From NCBI GenBank assembly GCA_025963815.1, contig JAOQAA010000527.1, forward strand, positions 1 to 10,262: a stretch of 10,262 nt of DNA, written 5' to 3'. The notes under the pieces were generated by a model. That model was not told where the DNA came from, searched no databases, and worked only from the letters and a program-made list of their open reading frames with translations. Below, one piece after another: positions 6,045-10,262 of the stretch. A program made the position numbers and the translations under genes. Numbering within the stretch: position 1 is the first letter of the stretch; every line of letters begins with the position of its first letter. Source of the DNA: Capsulimonas sp. Lineage in GTDB: Bacteria; Armatimonadota; Armatimonadia; Armatimonadales; Capsulimonadaceae.

Positions 6045-6845
6045 ATGTACAATACAAACAAAGCAGGGTTAACTAACGTGACCACGATCTTACAAAAACC
6101 GCAAACAACAGACACGAAAAACACATCCCGGGGCGCACGCGTCGCCGTGCGCGGGGCGCATAAATCGTTTGGGAATAATCATGTCCTGATCGATTTAGAT
6201 CTGGATATCGCCCCCGGCGAGTTCGTGGCGGTAGTCGGGCGCAGTGGATGCGGAAAGAGCACGCTGCTGAGACTTCTGGCGGGCCTGGAGCCGGCGAGCA
6301 GTGGGTTAGTCGCGATCGACGACGCGCCGCTGCGTGCTCTGCATCCCGACGTCCGTGTGATGTTCCAGGACGCGCGTCTGATGCCCTGGATGCACGTTTT
6401 GGAAAACGCCGGCCTGGGTCTTAATGGTGATTGGAAGCCGAAGGCGCAGGCCGCTCTGGATGACGTCGGCCTCGGCGACCGGGGCGGCGACTGGCCCGCA
6501 ATCCTGAGCGGCGGCCAGCGCCAGCGCGTCGCTCTTGCACGCGCCCTCGCGAGCCACCCGCGCTTTCTGCTGCTCGACGAGCCTCTCGGAGCTCTTGACG
6601 CGTTGACGCGGCCGGACATGCAGCGCCTGATCGAAGACCTCTGGCGTCAGCGCGGCTTCACGACTCTGCTGATCACCCATGACGCCGAAGAAGCCGTCGC
6701 CCTCGCCGACCGGGTCGTCCTCATTCAAAACGGCGTCATCTCGGTCGATATCCCGATCGAGCTTCCGCGCCCCCGCGACCGGGCCTCCGCCGAATTCATC
6801 GCCCTGCGCGAGGAAATCCTGCGCCACGTACGAGCGGCGGAGTGA
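6045..6845 (+). CDS. ssuB: Sulfonate ABC transporter ATP-binding protein SsuB
   Basis: This ATPase subunit powers the sulfonate importer at the inner face of the membrane. From ATG 6045 it has 266 residues with Walker [10 protein letters not shown] (65-73), Q-loop Q108 in [10 protein letters not shown], signature LSGGQ (154-158), Walker B FLLLDEP (174-180) and H-loop H212. Long stretches recall E. coli SsuB closely: FVAVVGRSG, the MFQDARL-PW segment, [17 protein letters not shown], and the IPRPR tail. This is the strongest single pointer to sulfonates in the cluster. The open frame extends back to 5937 through the repeat, which is unlikely to be real sequence. ATG 6045 uses GGAGAGGG at the repeat's end, 10 bases away. 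GTG 6078, with CAGGG 9 bases upstream, is a reasonable alternative and still keeps the whole domain. The gene closes the cluster. Confidence 0.88.
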   Translation: MYNTNKAGLTNVTTILQKPQTTDTKNTSRGARVAVRGAHKSFGNNHVLIDLDLDIAPGEFVAVVGRSGCGKSTLLRLLAGLEPASSGLVAIDDAPLRALHPDVRVMFQDARLMPWMHVLENAGLGLNGDWKPKAQAALDDVGLGDRGGDWPAILSGGQRQRVALARALASHPRFLLLDEPLGALDALTRPDMQRLIEDLWRQRGFTTLLITHDAEEAVALADRVVLIQNGVISVDIPIELPRPRDRASAEFIALREEILRHVRAAE

Positions 6846-6904
6846 GAAAATACGGAGTTTGAAGGACTTGGAACGGATTTTGCAGTTGCTCACTCATAGA
6901 TACC

Positions 6905-6920
6905 GACGCTCCCCAGCGTC
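6905..6920 (+). other. Short hairpin ahead of the small-protein gene
   Basis: GACGCT and AGCGTC form a perfect six-pair stem with a CCCC loop, ending 2 bases before the ribosome site GGAGA (6923-6927). There is no T-run, so it is a poor terminator for ssuB. It may shape the 5' end of the next gene's mRNA or be chance. Confidence 0.35.
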
Positions 6921-6934
6921 ATGGAGATATTTGA

Positions 6935-7267
6935 GTGAGCACACTGCCGAGGATCGTCGAAATCCTCACCAAGATCAAAAACCGTCCGTCCATGTTCCTG
7001 CGGCGGCCTGACGACATCACAAGCCTGGACACACTATTGACGGGTTTCGAGATGGGCGTCGTCGCCGGCTGCGGCCCCGAGGACATGCGCCACGCCCAAT
7101 GCCTCTTCGCGGCGATGCGCGCCCATGGCTACACCAGCGATCCCGCCGCCGGCGACATTTACGATCAGATCCGTAAACGCGGCATGTCTCCCGAGATGAT
7201 TATTCAGGAACGGCTCATGCTGGAAATTGAAGCCTGGGAAATCTATTTTGCGGACGAGGCCGAATAA
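6935..7267 (+). CDS. Small conserved-looking protein of unknown function
   Basis: This 110-residue protein starts at GTG, with GGAGA (6923-6927) 7 bases upstream. It is soluble, with no signal peptide or membrane span. The N-terminal part, ILTKIKNRPSMFLRRPDD followed by SLDTLLTGFEMG, resembles small uncharacterised proteins that begin with a helix and an I-x2-RPGMYLG-type turn. The second half is helical and acidic, ending IEAWEIYFADEAE. Two cysteines (C66 and C77 region) do not form a recognisable metal site. It lies 89 bases after ssuB on the same strand and 14 bases before the convergent glycosidase gene. No function can be assigned, and the link to the sulfonate cluster is only positional. 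Confidence 0.7.
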   Translation: MSTLPRIVEILTKIKNRPSMFLRRPDDITSLDTLLTGFEMGVVAGCGPEDMRHAQCLFAAMRAHGYTSDPAAGDIYDQIRKRGMSPEMIIQERLMLEIEAWEIYFADEAE

Positions 7268-7281
7268 GCGCCGGCTCTTGG

Positions 7282-8625
7282 TTACCGAGGAATTTCGATG
7301 ATCACCGGATGATCGGCCAGCGCGAGCTTGACGGAGCGGACTCGGCCCAGCGTCTGCGTCGGATCCGTCCCCACCGTCGGATCGTAAACCTTCACGCCTG
7401 CGTACTCCCCTCCTAAGTTCACTGTGATATCATCCGACCCCGTCACTCGTTCACCCCATACAATCAATTCCAGAGTCCCATCGCTCTTTTGCAGCAGCAA
7501 ATCGTGGACAGTCGCCGGTGGGTTTGGGATCGAATAGGCAAGGCTCTTCAAGCTGAGAACTTTCTTCGATTTCATGGGCGCTGTGTCGGCAAGGATCGTT
7601 GTCATGTTGTGCAGATAGATACCGGACTTCTTCGCATGGTAGTCCGTATCGAACAATCCCCAGTATCCCTGGTTCGGGTCGTCTCGGAGCATATAGATAA
7701 ACGTGTACTTCCAGTTTTGCTTGAAGCCGTCTAAATAGAGATTCAGAAATACGCGCCCCTGCTGCTCCTCGGTGACGCTATTCGCGCCCCGTGTCTGCCA
7801 GCCTGTTTCCGTGCAAACCTTCGGCAGAGTTATCAGCTGATCGTTCGTATAGCCCGAGAAGCCGCCATGCCATGTGCGGCCATACTCGACATAGAGTCCA
7901 TCCCAATCGCCGTTCAGCGTCGGATTGGTGGCGTTCCAGCAGATGTTGTCCACCAATTTGCTGCTATGGCCGCAAACATAGTTGTGCGTGTTCGCATAGT
8001 CAGCGAGTTGGGTTCCGTCTGGCGTCAGCGCGCTGGCGCCAGACGGAACAGTCAAGTATTGCAGACCAACATTGTCTTTCTCCGACCCGCCCGCTTCGCT
8101 GGTGTGAAATATGGGAACGCCCTTCAAACTCGGTTCGGCTTGGACCGCTTTGTACAGATCGCTCTGGAAACGGGCGATCGGCAGCGCGGTCGTCTCATAC
8201 CCCGACGTCTTGCCTTCATAGGTCACCGGCCAGTTATTCGGCTCGTTCGGCCCTTCCACCGCCAGAAGAGCGCCTGCCGCCTTCAGCTGTTTCGCCATAC
8301 TGATGGTCTCGGCGATGTTGTGATTGGTCAGCAGACAGGTGCGAACGCCCGACTTTTGATAAACGCTGATCCAATCGGGGACATGAGCAGGGCTGCCATC
8401 GTCCCGAAGGTTCTTCACCCCCAGATACGACAAACAAACCGCGCTTTTCGACGGATCGTCGATCCCCTGGGCCATATGCGTACAGACGCCTAGCGAGTTC
8501 AGAAACTCCTCAGCTCGGACGGCTTTTGTCGCCGCCATAGCCGAGACAGGGCAAAATATGGTCGCCATAAGCAAGCTTGGGATTACATATTGCCGAAGGG
8601 AAATTGGGAATATGTTTTGCGCCAT
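7282..8625 (-). CDS. Secreted glycoside hydrolase-like (beta/alpha)8 barrel protein, clan GH-A type
   Basis: This is a 447-residue exported protein. A signal peptide covers about residues 1-31, with R11, a hydrophobic stretch and an A-M-A cleavage site. The mature part reads as a TIM barrel. GVKNLRDDG (69-77) fits an early strand. VEGPNEPNNWP (123-133) has the Asn-Glu of a clan A acid/base (E128). THNYVCG (213-219) fits strand 6. VCTETGWQT (270-278) carries the likely nucleophile E273. YMLRDDP fits strand 8. The last 80 residues look like a beta-sandwich with VIWGER- and VYDP-like strands, as in GH39/GH30/GH5-related enzymes. The family and sugar cannot be fixed by eye. The preceding minus-strand SDR gene ends 74 bases upstream, and a 14-bp hairpin occupies that gap just before the ATG. 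The stop is 14 bases from the convergent small-protein gene. Confidence 0.75.
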   Translation of the reverse strand: MAQNIFPISLRQYVIPSLLMATIFCPVSAMAATKAVRAEEFLNSLGVCTHMAQGIDDPSKSAVCLSYLGVKNLRDDGSPAHVPDWISVYQKSGVRTCLLTNHNIAETISMAKQLKAAGALLAVEGPNEPNNWPVTYEGKTSGYETTALPIARFQSDLYKAVQAEPSLKGVPIFHTSEAGGSEKDNVGLQYLTVPSGASALTPDGTQLADYANTHNYVCGHSSKLVDNICWNATNPTLNGDWDGLYVEYGRTWHGGFSGYTNDQLITLPKVCTETGWQTRGANSVTEEQQGRVFLNLYLDGFKQNWKYTFIYMLRDDPNQGYWGLFDTDYHAKKSGIYLHNMTTILADTAPMKSKKVLSLKSLAYSIPNPPATVHDLLLQKSDGTLELIVWGERVTGSDDITVNLGGEYAGVKVYDPTVGTDPTQTLGRVRSVKLALADHPVIIEIPR

Positions 8626-8628
8626 ATT

Positions 8629-8670
8629 GCCAAGTTCACCAGAAACGTGTGGATTCCTGGTGAACTTGGC
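8629..8670 (-). promoter_or_regulatory. Perfect 14-bp hairpin immediately before the glycosidase start codon
   Basis: GCCAAGTTCACCAG (8629-8642) and CTGGTGAACTTGGC (8657-8670) are exact reverse complements with a 14-base loop. On the minus strand the stem ends 3 bases before the ATG at 8625, and the only ribosome-site-like sequence, GGTGA, lies inside it. There is no T-run, so an intrinsic terminator for the SDR gene is unlikely. Translational masking or an operator are possible readings. Confidence 0.5.
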
Positions 8671-8699
8671 CTGGCTTTGTGGCTTTATGAATTTCGTCT

Positions 8700-9470
8700 C
8701 TAGTGAGCCGACATGGCGTCGTTCAGCCCGTTGAATATCTGGGCGTACTTTTCCTGGCCGCCATCAGCCGCAAAGCGCAGCGGGTGGACGGTTTTGACGC
8801 AAATCTCCGCAGGAGTGGGATCCACCGCGAACAAGGACATCACCTCCGCTAGGAACGCATCCAAAGGCATGGCGCGCGGATCGCTGGCCTGCTGTTCCCC
8901 CATCAATTCCGTCTGGACGTACGGCGGTACGAGTTCCAGCACCTCCACCGAAGTGGCCTTGAGCTGGTAGCGCAGGGATTCCGTATACGAGTGCAGAGCC
9001 GCCTTCGTGGCGCAGTAAGTCGGCGTCATCGCAAGCGGCACAAACGCCAGTCCAGAGGAGACGTTCACAATCGTCGAATGCGGCTGCTTCAGCAGCGACG
9101 GCAGCAGAGCCGCCGTAAGACGAATGGGGCCGAGCAGGTTGGTGGCGATCACCGCTTCCACGTCGGGAACGCCCGGCTTCTGATCCAGCAGGTTTTCGGG
9201 AGCCATGACACCGGCGTTGTTGATGACGACGTTGAGCTCCGGATAGTCCTGGGTCAACTGGGCGGCGAAGGCCAAAATGCTGTCGCCATCCGTCATATCC
9301 ACCGTCAGCGAGTTCATGCCGGGATTGGCGCCAGTCGTCTCGTCCAGCTTCTTCTGACTGCGTCCCGCAATAATGACCTGATTTCCCAGCGCGTGAAAGG
9401 CTTCGGCAAGTCCGCGTCCGATGCCGGAACCGCCGCCCGTAATCAAAATTGTATTGTTCGTCGTGTTCAT
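8700..9470 (-). CDS. Short-chain dehydrogenase/reductase (classical SDR, DltE-like)
   Basis: This is a 256-residue cytoplasmic NAD(P)-dependent oxidoreductase. Visible features are the nucleotide motif TGGGSGIG (11-18), an AGRSQKK strand end with R37 that favours NADP, D58 in VDMTD, NNAG (84-87), N111, serine(s) at 138-139, and the catalytic Y152-CAT-K156. Length and motif order are those of classical SDRs, and the overall wording is close to proteins annotated as DltE or COG3967. The substrate is unknown. The frame remains open to 9620. ATG 9470 has GGAGA about 9 bases upstream and begins directly at the Rossmann strand, so the longer start, which would cross the AT-rich promoter region, is rejected. 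It is divergent from the acetyltransferase gene and upstream of the glycosidase gene on the same strand, perhaps but not certainly co-transcribed. Confidence 0.88.
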   Translation of the reverse strand: MNTTNNTILITGGGSGIGRGLAEAFHALGNQVIIAGRSQKKLDETTGANPGMNSLTVDMTDGDSILAFAAQLTQDYPELNVVINNAGVMAPENLLDQKPGVPDVEAVIATNLLGPIRLTAALLPSLLKQPHSTIVNVSSGLAFVPLAMTPTYCATKAALHSYTESLRYQLKATSVEVLELVPPYVQTELMGEQQASDPRAMPLDAFLAEVMSLFAVDPTPAEICVKTVHPLRFAADGGQEKYAQIFNGLNDAMSAH

Positions 9471-9510
9471 GTTGTGATTCTCCAGAGTATATCCGCGATG
9501 TGTTGGGAGG

Positions 9511-9539
9511 AGTATGACACGAATAATGACAAAAATCAA
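9511..9539 (-). promoter_or_regulatory. Possible sigma70 promoter for the SDR gene
   Basis: Read on the minus strand, TTGATT (9539-9534) and CATACT (9516-9511) are separated by 17 bases, each matching four of six consensus positions. It lies in the AT-rich divergent region and would start transcription about 35 bases before ATG 9470. Confidence 0.4.
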
Positions 9540-9560
9540 TATATGCCATTCAAATATCGT

Positions 9561-9566
9561 TAGAAT
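9561..9566 (+). promoter_or_regulatory. Possible -10 box for the acetyltransferase gene
   Basis: TAGAAT matches five of six -10 consensus positions and sits about 45 bases before ATG 9611 in an AT-rich stretch. No convincing -35 hexamer is seen at 16-18 bases upstream, so the assignment is weak. Confidence 0.28.
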
Positions 9567-9610
9567 TTTATTTATTTTCCGCCACCTCCCCAGCGCAGGT
9601 AAAATGGTGC

Positions 9611-10243
9611 ATGGACTCATTTTTACTGGAAACGCTCACCGGACCCAGAATCCAGCTCCGGCCATTGCGGGCGTCGGACGGCGACGCTCTAATCGAGGCC
9701 GCTGCGGACGGCGACCTCTGGAATCTACCCTTTACGGTCGTCCCATCTTCGGAAACCGTGGAGCGCTACATTCAGACCGCGCTCGCAGGCCGGGCGGCGG
9801 GGACGGTGATGCCCTTCGTCATCCAAGACCTCGCCTCGGATCGTGTCCTCGGCTCCACGCGCTTCTGGAAAATCGACCGACAGAACCGAAAGCTGGAGAT
9901 TGGCCACACCTGGCTCTCCGCCTCGTGGCAGCGGACATACGCAAACACCGAGACGAAATTCTTAATGCTGAGTTATGCGTTTGATACGCTCAACTGCGTC
10001 CGCGTGCAGTTCACAACGGATGAACTCAACGAAAAGTCCCGCCGCGCCATTTTACGTTTGGGAGCAAAGGAAGAAGGCGTCGTCCGCCACGAACGCATCA
10101 TGCCCGATGGTCGCAAGCGCAACTCCATTCGGTTCAGCATCATCGACGACGAGTGGGCAGACGTTCGCCGCACACTTGAAGAACGGCTTCGCACATCCTC
10201 AGAAATGCTCTTTAGCAACACATTTTTACCAATCGATCCATAA
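9611..10243 (+). CDS. GNAT-family N-acetyltransferase, RimJ/RimL-like
   Basis: This 210-residue cytoplasmic acetyltransferase uses acetyl-CoA. The N-terminal RIQLRPLRASDGDAL (13-27) is the usual first strand and helix of RimJ/RimL-type GNATs. The core has IQDLASDRVLGSTRF (71-85), EIGHTWLSASWQRTYANTE (96-114, the acetyl-CoA loop in the form typical of this branch), LMLSYAFDTLNCVRVQFTTDELNEKS and AILRLGAKEEG. Family members acetylate ribosomal protein termini, other proteins or small amines, and nothing here selects a target. The ATG has only a weak CAGG 11 bases before it; a nearby ATG at 9604 is out of frame. It is divergent from the SDR gene and shares its AT-rich promoter region. After the TAA, a five-pair ATTGA-CA-TCAAT palindrome lies within the last bases of the window, too weak to call a terminator. 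Confidence 0.88.
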   Translation: MDSFLLETLTGPRIQLRPLRASDGDALIEAAADGDLWNLPFTVVPSSETVERYIQTALAGRAAGTVMPFVIQDLASDRVLGSTRFWKIDRQNRKLEIGHTWLSASWQRTYANTETKFLMLSYAFDTLNCVRVQFTTDELNEKSRRAILRLGAKEEGVVRHERIMPDGRKRNSIRFSIIDDEWADVRRTLEERLRTSSEMLFSNTFLPIDP

Positions 10244-10262
10244 TTCATTGACATCAATAAAT

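Noticed and set aside
7268..7281. Bidirectional terminator between the convergent small-protein and glycosidase genes
   Set aside because: The gap is 14 bases, and the local GG-TTA-CC pairing is too weak, without T-runs.
7867..8493. 208-codon plus-strand open frame
   Set aside because: It lies opposite the glycosidase gene, whose signal peptide and catalytic motifs are clear on the minus strand.
8764..9549. 261-codon minus-strand frame overlapping the SDR gene
   Set aside because: It is an out-of-frame shadow. The SDR frame carries TGGGSGIG and YxxxK, and this one carries low-complexity Gly/Arg/Ser text.

Overview
The window is a GC-rich bacterial chromosome segment that most resembles Armatimonadota (a Capsulimonas-like lineage). 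The best taxonomic clue is the prepilin-type protein at 799-1665. Its N-terminal helix ends in a stretch reading [15 protein letters not shown], and it carries the H-x9-DG motif; such proteins are found in large paralogous sets in that phylum and in Planctomycetota. This placement comes from recalled family patterns, not a database search. No tRNA, rRNA, CRISPR array, phage gene or transposase was seen, and no gene-free stretch exceeds about 220 bases.

Layout. 1-594 (+) is the 3' part of a ComEA-like gene (SLBB domain, proline-rich linker, helix-hairpin-helix DNA-binding domain). 634-757 holds a textbook sigma70 promoter (TTGACA, 17 bp, TATAAT) followed by a short leader with a strong GC hairpin. 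799-1665 (+) is the pseudopilin. 1714-6845 (+) is a five-gene sulfur-scavenging cluster: an AsfA-like flavoprotein, an AsfB-like two-cluster ferredoxin, a SsuA/TauA-type binding lipoprotein, a SsuC-type permease and a SsuB-type ATPase. 6935-7267 (+) is a small protein of unknown function. On the minus strand are a secreted clan GH-A type glycoside hydrolase (7282-8625) and an SDR oxidoreductase (8700-9470). A divergent AT-rich promoter region separates the SDR from a RimJ/RimL-like GNAT acetyltransferase (9611-10243, +).

The central system is the asf/ssu cluster. The three transporter genes would bring a sulfonate or similar organosulfur anion into the cell, and the flavoprotein-ferredoxin pair would move electrons for its desulfurisation. 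The combination matches the arylsulfonate-utilisation (asf) locus known from Pseudomonas putida S-313. Here it lacks a LysR regulator and an SsuD/SsuE monooxygenase, at least within the window. The cluster is broken up by two unrelated families of palindromic intergenic repeats (3745-3857 and 5863-6035). A 24-base tandem duplication overlaps the asfA/asfB junction. The long open frames of the binding protein and the ATPase run upstream into the repeats, so their true starts are placed downstream here.
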